A stretch of 64,000 nucleotides of DNA, from contig NZ_CP034767.1 in the NCBI RefSeq assembly GCF_004005995.1, forward strand, positions 1,860,001 through 1,924,000, in the 5' to 3' direction. The DNA is from Devosia sp. 1566 (GTDB taxonomy: Bacteria > Pseudomonadota > Alphaproteobacteria > Rhizobiales > Devosiaceae). Below the pieces are notes generated by a model. The model saw only the letters and a program-made list of their open reading frames with translations. It was not told the DNA's origin and ran no database searches. The translations under genes and the position numbers were made by a program. This document shows, piece by piece, positions 8,606-17,197 of this stretch. The first letter of the stretch is position 1, and every line of letters begins with the position of its first letter.

Positions 8606-9196
8606 ATGAAGAGGCTGATCGTGGCCATTACCGGGGCATCCGGGACCATTTTCGGGATACGCGCCCTGCACATGCTGCGAAGCCAGGATGATGTCGAAAC
8701 GCATCTTATCCTGTCGCCCTCGGCGGCGCGTACAATCGTCGAGGAGACCGATTATTCGGTCGATGAGGTCAAGGCGCTGGCTGATGCTGTTCATGCTTTT
8801 AAGGATATCGGCGCCTCTATCGCTTCGGGTTCATTCCTGACGCAGGGCATGCTGGTGGCTCCCTGCTCGATCAAGACGCTGAGCGGCATCGCCAATTGCT
8901 ATGCCGAAGAACTGATCGTGCGCGCCGCCGACGTCTGCCTGAAGGAGCGTCGCCGCGTGGTGCTGATGCTGCGCGAAACGCCTCTGCATGCCGGGCACAT
9001 TGCATTGATGGCGCAGGCCACGAGCAATGGCGCTATCATCATGCCGCCGGTTCCGGCCTTTTACGCCCAACCCAAAACGCTGATCGAGATGGTGGATCAA
9101 TCTGTCGGGCGCGCACTGGACCTGTTCGATATCGACCTGCCTACCGTCAAACGTTGGAGGCAGACGCAGCCCGGAGCGCACGCAGAACAGCCTTGA
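8606..9196 (+). CDS. ubiX: UbiX-family flavin prenyltransferase
   Basis: 196 residues from the ATG at 8606, preceded by AAGGAAAAG; the frame is open further upstream but conserved sequence starts here. The N-terminal VAITGASGTIFGIRAL is the FMN/phosphate-binding loop of UbiX, and APCSIKTLSGIA and LMLRETPL are the conserved blocks that bind dimethylallyl phosphate and FMN. The enzyme makes prenylated FMN, the cofactor of UbiD decarboxylases, which fits the divergent UbiD gene. The 3' end overlaps the convergent DUF2390 gene by 50 bases. Confidence 0.93.
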   Translation: MKRLIVAITGASGTIFGIRALHMLRSQDDVETHLILSPSAARTIVEETDYSVDEVKALADAVHAFKDIGASIASGSFLTQGMLVAPCSIKTLSGIANCYAEELIVRAADVCLKERRRVVLMLRETPLHAGHIALMAQATSNGAIIMPPVPAFYAQPKTLIEMVDQSVGRALDLFDIDLPTVKRWRQTQPGAHAEQP

Positions 9197-9677
9197 GACT
9201 TTCGCTGCTCTCTGCACGAGCCTGGGGTCCACCGAAATATTCGAGGCACGCAGCCAAGCCGCGCTCAACTCTGTGCGGATCGCCGGTATCGTGTTTGCCG
9301 CCTTGCCAGCGCTCGGCAAACTGCTGCAATACGTCAAGCTGATAGAGTTCTGCCTCCAACTCCGCAGCCTTGATCCTGTTGCGAATACTATCAGATGCAG
9401 AATCCGGCGCTGGAGCGGGCCCGCTTTTAAGCCGGCGGCGAATTGCCCGAAGCGGCTGCACTACTTCGGAGCGCCAAGCCTTGACCCGCTCGTCCGCCGC
9501 CGCGATATCGCGCAGCTCTAGCGCTTTCCCACCTTCATGCGCCACCCAGGCAGTAAAGAGGAGCATATTGACGTCGACCGCATAAGTGTCCTGCAGCTCT
9601 AGGCACATGGTGGAAACGCCATCCTGAGCGTAGATATGAACCGCGAACTGGCGCAGGGATTTGAAGGTGGTGCTCAT
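9147..9677 (-). CDS. TIGR02444/DUF2390 family protein
   Basis: 176 residues. The block GVSTMCLELQDTYAVDVNMLLFTAW near the N-terminus is typical of TIGR02444 proteins (cytoplasmic, unknown function), and the rest is helical with many charged residues (LRAIRRRLK; RNRIKAAELEAELYQL). An ATG with GGAAGCGAG upstream gives the full family length. It converges on ubiX with a 50-base overlap of coding regions, which is unusual but both frames look conserved. Its ATG also overlaps a short upstream open frame (ending at 9674) that I cannot identify. Confidence 0.8.
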   Translation of the reverse strand: MSTTFKSLRQFAVHIYAQDGVSTMCLELQDTYAVDVNMLLFTAWVAHEGGKALELRDIAAADERVKAWRSEVVQPLRAIRRRLKSGPAPAPDSASDSIRNRIKAAELEAELYQLDVLQQFAERWQGGKHDTGDPHRVERGLAACLEYFGGPQARAESSESLKAVLRALRAASASNV

Positions 9678-9948
9678 GGCTCGCTTCCGTCGTGTTCATG
9701 CCGATCTGCCAGACGCGGGAGCGATATCCAGGACATGAGTTTCTCGGCACGCTGGCTGGCAATTCTGGCTATCGCCGCCGCTTGCTCCGCAGAAGCAGCG
9801 TCAACGACTGCGAGGCCCCTACGACCAAGCACTGCAAGTGCTATGCCATTCAGATGGTGGCGAAACCCTGCAGAAATTACTGTGGATCCCGCCGGATGAT
9901 CAAAATCTGGGCAGGCTTCTGCTTCATGCTTGCGCTGCCCCCGTGCTC

Positions 9949-10215
9949 CTAACGCATGCCTAACACAGACCAGGGCGCGATCAGACGTTGGAGCAAAGTA
10001 AGGGCGCGAAAGAGCAGGAGGCCGAGCGTGAACAGGATGATCCGGCCGGCAAACGCCAATGGAATTCGGAACATCGAGGTGGACTAGGCGATGAAATAGC
10101 CCAGTCCGCAGTCGGCGGCCACCAGTTGAGCAACGACCGCCCCGATCACCGCGAGAGTGATCGAAACTTTGAGCGCCCGAAAATACATAGGGCATGGAAT
10201 AGGGCAGAAGGATCC
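9949..10215 (-). pseudogene. Ghost of a NitT/TauT ABC permease (C-terminal part)
   Basis: On the minus strand the first bases encode RILLPYSMPYVFSGA, then after a one-base frameshift near 10170 the sequence continues KVSITLAVIGAVVAQLVAA and GLGYFIA, meets a TAG at 10084-10086, and continues STSMFRIPLAFAGRIILFTL to LLQRLIAPW and a final stop at 9949. This is the last third of a permease of the same family as the intact one at 4343-5128. One frameshift plus one in-frame stop and absence of the front part make it a dead fragment. The stretch 9678-9948 shows no gene I can support. Confidence 0.75.
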
Positions 10216-10690
10216 GTGTGATTTCGCTCCAACGCCCGGGGCCTACCCTCGCCCAGCACCTCGGTTTTCACGCCATATCGAGCACTCAGCTTGAGCAAGG
10301 CTCGCTCCGACAAGCCGATCTGGCTATCTGAATCATGGCGCTCAAGCTCGAGATCATCATCAGCAACACTCGCCGCGGGTGGGTTTGCCATCCCCCGATT
10401 CCACACCAAAAGCTGCCTGCCCTCTCACAACCCCTACCCTGCCCTTCAACTTTCTTGGCCGATTGTCAGAAATGGGGTGGGTTGCGGACAGTCGGCTTTC
10501 GGGGGAGTTATGCTATAGGTGACCGTTGCGAAGCCAGTCTTATGCCTCCTTTAAGATGGTCAAAGTGCTGAAGCGATGCCAAACTTTGAGGTAACTATGC
10601 GCGGAGCTTTCCTCGTCTTGTTGCGCTAGCAGCCAGGCACTCATCAGAGGCCCGGGCGAGCGACAGTGGCCCCAGGGTTGGTTTCCGGCA
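10216..10690. other. Gap with no supported gene
   Basis: Short open frames on both strands lack family features. A minus-strand frame at 10146-10409 begins MVWNRGMANPPAASVADDD and runs into the out-of-frame permease ghost, so it is probably chance or a remnant. The stretch also holds one copy of the dispersed GGGGTCG-type motif (10465-10501). Confidence 0.5.
10465..10501 (+). repeat. Dispersed motif copy 1
   Basis: Reads GAAATGGGGTGGGTTGCGGAC followed by AGTCGGCTTTC. It shares the order GAA-(T/A)GGGG-TGC-GGAC with the copies at 32743, 52753 and others, and is the most diverged in the core (GGGGTGG instead of GGGGTCG). Confidence 0.4.
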
Positions 10691-11122
10691 CTATTCGCCC
10701 ACAGACGTGAGGTTGACGACCTTGTAGGTGGAAGTGAGATAGGCAAGAGTCTTGACGCCCCGTAACCTGGCATTGGACTGCACCTCTTCCTCGAGCAGCC
10801 GCTCGGCGTCCGCGCGATCGGCACCGAACCGCACGCCGATGACCACGAAGTCGCCGTCGGTCTCGACCATGAGGAGGGTCACCCCGGCATCACTCTCGTT
10901 CAGGCAGAACCGCTCGTAATCTTGCGTGGTCAAGACCGTCCCGTCCGGCCCGCGGTAAGCGCCTCCGGATTGCGGGACCATCTCTGCATCATCCACCAGA
11001 ACGCGTTCGAACTCCTGCCTGGTAGCCGCCGGGCACTGCAGGTCCATGGAGGCTCGGGCGACCGTACTGCCCATGCCCACGAGGACCGACATGCCGAGCA
11101 ACTACAGGCGCAATTTCGGCAT
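10691..11122 (-). pseudogene. Small secreted protein with in-frame TAG in its signal peptide
   Basis: Translation from the ATG at 11122, preceded by GGGAAC, gives MPKLRL, then a TAG stop at 11104-11102, then LLGMSVLVGMGSTVARA, so the positive head and the hydrophobic core of one signal peptide are split by an amber codon. The remaining frame codes about 135 residues of a mature domain with two Cys (LQCPAAT; RFCLNES) and helix/strand mixture (VTLLMVETDGDFVVIGVRFG). Restart at the ATG at 11092 would give a protein with a shortened signal. Function is unknown. A single base change would restore the gene, so it may be recently inactivated or a sequencing error. Confidence 0.55.
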
Positions 11123-11354
11123 CGTATGTTCCCGGTGGGCTGTTCTTAGGCGGCGTGATTGTCGTCACAACTTAAAATATCAAAAGGTTACCTGCCTATA
11201 TACCACCAGACAATACTGCTCCGTCGTATATAAAAGGTGACAACCTGAGAACACCAAATCCGATTCCCCGCGTAGTTGCCCGGCCACTCGGGCTCGGAGG
11301 ATACGCGGTCCGAATGGTTAGTTTAGTGTATCGGTCCCCGAAGTGGGTCGAGCG

Positions 11355-12632
11355 ATGTCCAACCACGTGAGCCGCGACTTCCGCCCCGTCTCCGCCTTCC
11401 GAGGCATCCCTTCCTTACTCTGGCTGCTTGCCTGTGCCTGGTGCGCGTATTGGACTTGGCATCTCGTCTGGTGGACCATCCCCGCTCCCCACGGCCTCGT
11501 CTTGTTCACGGCAGGGTTCGTCGTTTCGCCGTTCGCCGTGTTGTTCATTGCAACCGCATACGAGTGGTGGCGGCGGCTGGAATCGCGTCATTCCACCCGA
11601 AAGGCAATGCATCTCCATTGCGCGGTGATGATAGTGGGCAGTGTCTTGCTGTTCACGTTCGGCGGTAACCCAAAACCGGGGAGCTTGGAGGACATCAGGT
11701 CCTACGGCTTCCTTCTCGCGTTCTACACCCTGTTGGACCTGCCGATACTCCTCCTGCTGTGGATTGAACGGCGTGCCGGGAGGCATGGCCCGGGATGGGT
11801 CCGGCTGACGTGTCTGGCGGTGGCCGTTCCGGGTATCGTCGCCTTGCTGTTCGTGTGGTCGGCGGCGAACATCGGCCTGGTTGCCTGGAAGGCCAAGTCC
11901 ACCGCGGGTACGGACCCCTACTGCCTTCAGGTCCATGGTGACCCCTACAAGGTGGTGAACGCTTGGGCCGACTTGTCCGGGTTGCGCATGACCACCCCGG
12001 AGACGGTCAGGGGCGGCGTCACCAGCGACGACTATATACGGGCGGTCTTTCACGCCGTTCTCGTGGTCAGGACCGCGGAGGGGAACAAGGCCTACAATTG
12101 GTCGTACCGCGCCCAGGATTTCCTCTCGTTACCCATCGGTCCCTCACTGGGACGCACGTTAGGGCCTTCCCGCGTCACGATAGCGTGTACGCCCGTGCAC
12201 GACTATCTTGGCAAGCTGGGGAGCCATGTCCCGGCCTCCCCGCCACTCGATTACTTCCCCCCGCTGAACTTTCCCGCGAGGCCGCATCGGGTACTGCCGC
12301 CCCTGCCGGAGGGCGAGCCCTTCCTGCCTCCGGTTCCCGCCGGCAAGGAATTCTGGCACGGCATCATGGTTCGCTACCTCAGCCTGGAGGCCCTGCTCGA
12401 GGCCTGCGAGATCGAGGTGACGCGAGAGGCATTGGAGGAAGTCCGTGCGTTGGCCGAGAAGGCCAGGGTGATGACGGGGTACACGGAGGACCAGGGACTG
12501 CGTGCATATCGGGGCATCCTGTTCAGTACAGGGTTGCTTGGCGACTACGCTTGCCGAACGGAAGCGGGATCTCGCCGGGAGCTCATGCAATACTTGCCCC
12601 ATTCGGGCCTCCGCCCGAAGTCCACCCGGTAA
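11355..12632 (+). CDS. Hypothetical membrane protein with periplasmic/cytosolic C-terminal part
   Basis: About 425 residues from the ATG at 11355 (GGGTCGAG upstream; a GTG at 11343 is the alternative). Four to five hydrophobic segments lie in the first 190 residues (SLLWLLACAWCAYWTWHLVW; LVLFTAGFVVSPFAVLFIAT; MIVGSVLLFTF; FLLAFYTLLDLPILLLLWI; LAVAVPGIVALLFVWSAA). The C-terminal 235 residues are soluble and proline rich (PPLDYFPPLNFPARPHRVLPPLP). I do not recognise the family. It stands alone between decayed genes. The base composition is high in GC at third positions, which supports it being coding. Confidence 0.6.
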   Translation: MSNHVSRDFRPVSAFRGIPSLLWLLACAWCAYWTWHLVWWTIPAPHGLVLFTAGFVVSPFAVLFIATAYEWWRRLESRHSTRKAMHLHCAVMIVGSVLLFTFGGNPKPGSLEDIRSYGFLLAFYTLLDLPILLLLWIERRAGRHGPGWVRLTCLAVAVPGIVALLFVWSAANIGLVAWKAKSTAGTDPYCLQVHGDPYKVVNAWADLSGLRMTTPETVRGGVTSDDYIRAVFHAVLVVRTAEGNKAYNWSYRAQDFLSLPIGPSLGRTLGPSRVTIACTPVHDYLGKLGSHVPASPPLDYFPPLNFPARPHRVLPPLPEGEPFLPPVPAGKEFWHGIMVRYLSLEALLEACEIEVTREALEEVRALAEKARVMTGYTEDQGLRAYRGILFSTGLLGDYACRTEAGSRRELMQYLPHSGLRPKSTR

Positions 12633-12642
12633 AGCAACCCGG

Positions 12643-12862
12643 TTAGCGACGAGATAAAGCCACCCGGTGCATCTCCGCGATGGCCCGGCCATGGTCGGGC
12701 ACATGGTACAGCATATGCATGGCAATGACGACGTCGAAGTATGGGCGGCGAACGGCAGGTCGGACGCGTCGGTCGTTTCACCCTTGACCGATGCGAATGG
12801 CAGGGCGGCACAGCGGCAGCTTTTCGGCAACGGGCGCGCTTCGAAGAGGCCGCGCCTGTCCA
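12643..12862 (-). pseudogene. Ghost of a class I SAM-dependent methyltransferase
   Basis: The minus strand encodes GETTDASDLPFAAHT, then after a one-base shift near 12760 FDVVIAMHMLYHVPDHGRA followed by IAEMHRV and a stop at 12643. This is the motif II/post-II part of a Methyltransf_11-type enzyme (DAxxLPFxxxxFDVVIAxHMLYHVPD). The SAM-binding glycine motif upstream and the C-terminal third are missing. Confidence 0.7.
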
Positions 12863-12865
12863 AGG

Positions 12866-13372
12866 TCAACCCAACATCTTGAGTTGGGTCATCAGCTCCA
12901 GCTGATCCGAACTGAGCCAGTACTCCGCCACCTTGCCGTTTTCGATGCGCAGGAAGTCGGCGCCGGCAAATCGCACCGCTGTGCCGGGCTCGGCCTGGGC
13001 ACCGGGAAAACCGCCTTGGTAGACACCGCTCGCCAACCACCGCCCGGCAATCATGCCATCGCCGAAGAGTGGCGGAACCTGGACATCGAAGACCAAAGGT
13101 TTGATCGCGGCATGAAGCTGGCCGATCCAGCCCGCCATCCCGGCCGCGCCGGCATAAACGGATAGGTCGCCGCCACCGATGGGGTACATGTTGAGCTTGT
13201 AGTCTTCGGCCATGATCTGCTCGGCCATTGCAAGATCGCCATTCCACATGGCAATCCACTTGTCCCAGATCGCCACTAGTTCGCTTTCACCGGACTGTGC
13301 CAGGCTCATTAATGTCATTCCCAGCAGCGGCACTGCGGCAAGGCTGGCAGTCATCATCGTACGTCGTTTCAT
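12866..13372 (-). CDS. Secreted NTF2-like (SnoaL/ester-cyclase type) protein
   Basis: 168 residues. A signal-like N-terminus (KRRTMMTASLAAVPLLGMTL) precedes an NTF2-like cone fold: WDKWIAMWNGDLAMAEQIMA helix, GAAGMAGWIGQLHAAIKPLVF, then strands FGDGMIAGRWLASGVYQGGF and FLRIENGKVAEYWLSSDQLE. These proteins are small-ligand isomerases, cyclases or orphan binding proteins. Its ATG overlaps the stop of the NmrA-like gene by 4 bases, so the two are co-translated and divergent from a LysR gene. Confidence 0.8.
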   Translation of the reverse strand: MKRRTMMTASLAAVPLLGMTLMSLAQSGESELVAIWDKWIAMWNGDLAMAEQIMAEDYKLNMYPIGGGDLSVYAGAAGMAGWIGQLHAAIKPLVFDVQVPPLFGDGMIAGRWLASGVYQGGFPGAQAEPGTAVRFAGADFLRIENGKVAEYWLSSDQLELMTQLKMLG

Positions 13373-14247
13373 TGTTCAGCTCCTGGCTTGATGGTGAAAG
13401 CAGTCTTGTAGTCGGCGAGGAAAGCCGCGAATGAGCGGGGCTCACGCCCCGTCACCGCTGACACTGCCGGGCCAACCCCGTCGGCCTCGTGGCGGGCGTA
13501 GTGGGCGTAATCCTCGATCAGCCCATCGGCTTGCCATTGGGGAAATCCCGCCGTGAGCGCGGCATCGCGCATGACACCGGGCGAGATCTCGACAAAGGTG
13601 ACGGCTTGGCCGATGGCCATGCCGATCTGCCTTGCTATATCCTCATGGGTCAGCGCCTGCGGGCCGGTGAGATCATACACTTGGCCCTCGTGACCGGAGG
13701 TGGTCAGCACGGTGAGGGCGACGGCGGCAATGTCACGGCTATCGATCAGGCTGACCCTGGCGTTGCCGATGGGCGCAAACAGCTTGCCCGTGGCGGCGAT
13801 GGCGCCGCCGAAACCCACAAATCCCTGCATGAACAGATTGGGCCGCAAGAAGGTAAAGGTCATGCCGCTGTCGCGGATCGCCTGCTCCACCGCCGCGTGA
13901 TAGCGCAGGAAGCGCACCGGGGAACTGGCTGCGGCATGCAGTTGCGACAGCTTGGTGATATGCCTGACCCCCGCCCGCTGGGCCGCAGCGACAAAGGTTA
14001 GTTGCTGCTGCTCGGCCCGCTCGGTGGAATTGGTGAGCAGGAAGGCCCGCTCAACGCCCTGCAAAGCCGCCCCAAGCGAGGCCAGGTCGTCGAAGTCACC
14101 AGTGACCGGCGTGATGCCCGCAAGGCCTTTGAGCTTGTCGGCGGCGGCGGCGGAGCGTGTCATGGCCCTGGCCGCTAGACCCTGGGCGGCAAGCTGTTTC
14201 GCCAGTTCAAGGCCGACCTGCCCGGTGGCACCTGTAAGAAGGATCAT
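13369..14247 (-). CDS. NmrA-like NAD(P)-binding oxidoreductase
   Basis: 292 residues from the ATG at 14247, which has AGGAGC at proper distance; the frame extends upstream but without conserved sequence. The Rossmann motif TGATGQVG opens the protein, followed by RAMTRS (NADP side) and a central KLSQLHAA block; this is the NmrA/QOR2/azoreductase-like SDR group. It is the first gene of a two-gene unit with the NTF2-like protein and is divergent from the LysR gene at 14336, a common layout for quinone or electrophile responses in which the regulator acts in the 88-base gap. Confidence 0.88.
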   Translation of the reverse strand: MILLTGATGQVGLELAKQLAAQGLAARAMTRSAAAADKLKGLAGITPVTGDFDDLASLGAALQGVERAFLLTNSTERAEQQQLTFVAAAQRAGVRHITKLSQLHAAASSPVRFLRYHAAVEQAIRDSGMTFTFLRPNLFMQGFVGFGGAIAATGKLFAPIGNARVSLIDSRDIAAVALTVLTTSGHEGQVYDLTGPQALTHEDIARQIGMAIGQAVTFVEISPGVMRDAALTAGFPQWQADGLIEDYAHYARHEADGVGPAVSAVTGREPRSFAAFLADYKTAFTIKPGAEQ

Positions 14248-14335
14248 CGTCAGCTCCTGTTGTGTCCCACCAATATGAATGCGGACAGCCATCAAGCAAA
14301 TTGACAAGAGCATTCAGGCGGTCAGTATATAATGT

Positions 14336-15238
14336 ATGAGCATAAGTGCCCCGAGTGCGAGCATCGACTGGGAGCGGCAGCGGGCCTTCATGGCCGTGAT
14401 GCGCGAGGGCAGTCTGTCGGCTGCGGCCCGGGTCCTCAATGTCGCCCAACCCACCGTTCGGCGTCGCATCGAGGATCTGGAGCGCGAGCACGGCATCGTG
14501 CTGTTCACCCGGTCGCCCACTGGACTGCTGCCGACCGCCATTGCCCATGAGCTGACCGCGCATGTCGAAGCCATGTCGAGCGCCGCCCAGTCCTTTGCGC
14601 GTGCCGCCTCTGCCGAGGCTGGATCGCCCGCCGGTGCGGTGCGGATCACCGCCAGCGAGGTCGTGGGGGTCGAAGTTCTGCCGCCAATGCTGGCGGCGCT
14701 GCGGGCGCGGCATCCGGGACTGGTGATCGAACTGGGGCTCAACAATCGCACCGAGAATCTGCTCGATCGCGAGGCCGATATAGCCATTCGCATGGTGCGT
14801 CCGGTGCAGGAAGCGCTGGTGGTCAAGCGCATCGGCGCTATACGGCTCGGTCTTTACGCCTGCCGGAGCTATCTGGCCGCCCATGGCACGCCCACCTCGT
14901 TTGAAGAGGTCAGATCCGCCGGACTGATCGGCTTTGAAAGCGAGACGCCTGGCATCCGCACCTTGCGTCAGCGCGGCCTTTCATTCGGGCCCGAGGATTT
15001 CATCTTCCGCACCGACAGCGACCTTGCCCAACTAGCGGCGATCCGCGCGGGCGTTGGGATCGGCGTCTGTCACGTCGGGCTGGGCGAACGCGACCCCGAG
15101 CTGGTCCGGGTGTTGCCGGACGCGTTCAGGATGGAGTTTGAGACATGGGTGGTCACGCATGAGGACCTGCAGCAGGTGCGGCGGGTGCGTCTCGTCTTCG
15201 ACGCCCTGGTCGAGGGCCTGACAGCCTACGCCCGGTGA
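14336..15238 (+). CDS. LysR-family regulator, divergent to NmrA-like gene
   Basis: 300 residues. The HTH is at residues 12-70 (AFMAVMREGSLSAAARVLNV, QPTVRRRIEDLEREHGIVLF) and the effector domain from about 95 (VRITASEVVGVEVLPPML). The start is ATG at 14336. Organisation head to head with the NmrA-like reductase gene suggests it controls that gene in response to a small molecule. Confidence 0.88.
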   Translation: MSISAPSASIDWERQRAFMAVMREGSLSAAARVLNVAQPTVRRRIEDLEREHGIVLFTRSPTGLLPTAIAHELTAHVEAMSSAAQSFARAASAEAGSPAGAVRITASEVVGVEVLPPMLAALRARHPGLVIELGLNNRTENLLDREADIAIRMVRPVQEALVVKRIGAIRLGLYACRSYLAAHGTPTSFEEVRSAGLIGFESETPGIRTLRQRGLSFGPEDFIFRTDSDLAQLAAIRAGVGIGVCHVGLGERDPELVRVLPDAFRMEFETWVVTHEDLQQVRRVRLVFDALVEGLTAYAR

Positions 15239-15448
15239 GCCGGTTCGCGACAGCTCGCTGATTGTACACGGCAGGCGCCAAGCCGTTCGGGTGACCCGAT
15301 GCGTCGACCGAATGCTGGCCATGCGAAAACCGCCTTCCGCATCGCGTCATCAAGGTCATTTGCATCATGAGCTGCTTCCTGCCTGCCACTGTGACGGCTG
15401 CCGCGGCGTGAAGGAACGGCGGCTTCCGGGAAATGGAGGCGCTGACGC

Positions 15449-16968
15449 TCACGGCCGATAAGGGGTCGGCAGCAGTTCCTTGCCCCACTTCAACTCTGGG
15501 GTGGTTTCCTGCCCGTCCGCTTTCAGGGGCGATATGTAAGAAGGAGACGGAAATAAAACATATGGACATCTGCCAACCGTGGCGCCGACACGTGGTCGAT
15601 ATGTCATGATAGGAGGTTGCATCTGGCGGCTACTGCGATGCGCCCTCATCTCGATGCTAGACCCTGGTCTCAGTGTTACCTTCATAGTGGGCTCTGGGGT
15701 GTGCTGGGTGACGTTTTTGAAACTGAGTCGCTGCAGCAAAACGGCAAGGACCGCAACGGCCTCCATCATGGCAAACATTGACCCTATGCAGACCCGTGGC
15801 CCGGCGCCGAACGGAAGATAAGCATATCGGTGACGAGATCTTGTCGCTTCCGGTGCAAAGCGATCAGGATCGAAGAACTCTGCGTCCAGCCACAAGCTGG
15901 CGTGGCGATGCACGGCATAGATCGGCACATAGAGGATGGTGCCGGTGGGAATGTCATACTGACCCAAACGGAACCCCTGCTCTGCGGTCCGGGTAATAAT
16001 AGGCGCCGCAGGATACAGACGCATCGCTTCGGAAAACACCTGGCGAGTGTAGGCAAGACGATCGATGTGCTCAGACTGAAGCTCTTGCCCACAGGTGACG
16101 GTCTCAATCTCCTCGATCACTTTGGCTTCGTACTCGGGATGTTTTGCAAGCAGGTGCAGTGTCCATGCCAATCCCAGCGCCGTTGTCTCATGACCAGCGG
16201 TGATGAAGGTCATAAGGTTATCGATGACCTCTTGATCCGTCATGGCTCGACCTGTCTCCGGATCGGAAGCCTGGATGAGCATCGAAATCAGATCGTGATG
16301 CTCAGCACTGCTCGAGCGACGGTGGGCAACTATCGCCGCCAAGCTCGACTGCAAGAAAGCGACAGCCTCATTTGCTCGCCGGCGACCAGGATATGGGACC
16401 CAGGCTGGGGCGCCTGACATCGCCAGGGCAAAGGTCCATCCACTTGGCTCCAGATAGTCGGTGATGCTTTGTTCAACGCGATCGACATCGATGCCTTCAC
16501 CTGCCGACATCATGGTTTGCACGATGATGTCGAATGTGGTCCGCATCATCTCATGACCGATATCGATGGGCGCAGCGGCCTTCAGAAGTCGGTCTCGCGT
16601 TCTTGTCGCGGCGTCGATCATGGCTGGTTGCAGATCGACAAGTTTTCATGCCGAAAAGCTCCAGCAACCGATTGCCTTTGCCACTTCCAATGTGGGCCAT
16701 CAGCGGTCAGCAGCCCCTCGCCTAGGGCCGGGCCAAGGGCGCACCGCATCTCTTCGCCTTTGCTCAATGCACCCGCATTCTTCACCAGGGCTTCATGGAT
16801 CAGGACGGGATCGAGCAAATGCGTTCGAAGCTTGCCAGCGATACGGGAGAAAGCAATCGGCTCTGAGAAGGCCTCAGGTGGTATCGTCTTGAGGGGGTTA
16901 CGAACCAAGGCGGTCAATGTCGGCAACACCGCCCGTCGTTGGGGACGGATGGGGGCAGTGGAAGACAT
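15449..16968 (-). pseudogene. Cytochrome P450, one frameshift
   Basis: The N-terminal part (ATG at 16968) runs in one frame to RHEN near 16645, and the rest continues in another frame as KLVDLQPAMIDAATRTRDR. Adding one A to the AAAA run at 16643-16646 joins both parts into a continuous P450. The helix I motif AGHETTA, the ExxR motif (EAMR), PDRF and the heme loop FGAGPRVCIG with its Cys are all intact. After the usual end (VTLRPGSSIEMRA) the frame runs on about 55 residues into sequence that looks noncoding and holds a copy of the dispersed motif. The gene is either inactivated recently or shows a homopolymer sequencing error. Confidence 0.85.
15455..15485 (+). repeat. Dispersed motif copy 2
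   Basis: Reads GATAAGGGGTCGGCAGCAGTTCC. It keeps the GGGGTCGGCAGC core found at 53500 (GGGGTCGGCAGC, identical 12 bases) and lies at the very 3' end of the P450 frame. Confidence 0.45.
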
Positions 16969-17197
16969 GTTCTCGAGATACAGTATGATCACCCATATAG
17001 AAGCGATCCTTTGGCCAGTGCTACCGCATAAGGCGTTTTGGCTAAGTGCGCTTTTCGTCCAGCATGTAGAAGTGCGGCCACCTGACCGGGGTAACTGCAA
17101 CGCAAACCATTCCACTTCACTGTGTACGTTGAATGCAATACGGCTCTGTCCTACAAAGCGTCAGCTCAAGTTCCCGCTGGCAGCCTCAGGTGCAGAT

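Noticed and set aside
12159..13259. 366-codon minus-strand open frame opposite the membrane-protein gene and across the NTF2-like gene
   Set aside because: It is antisense to 11355-12632 and out of frame with the NTF2-like gene; only its middle part has meaning, as the methyltransferase ghost.
16469..17197. Upstream extension of the methyltransferase gene at 17198
   Set aside because: The extension overlaps the P450 gene on the other strand and lacks similarity to methyltransferases; the ATG at 17198 begins the conserved domain.
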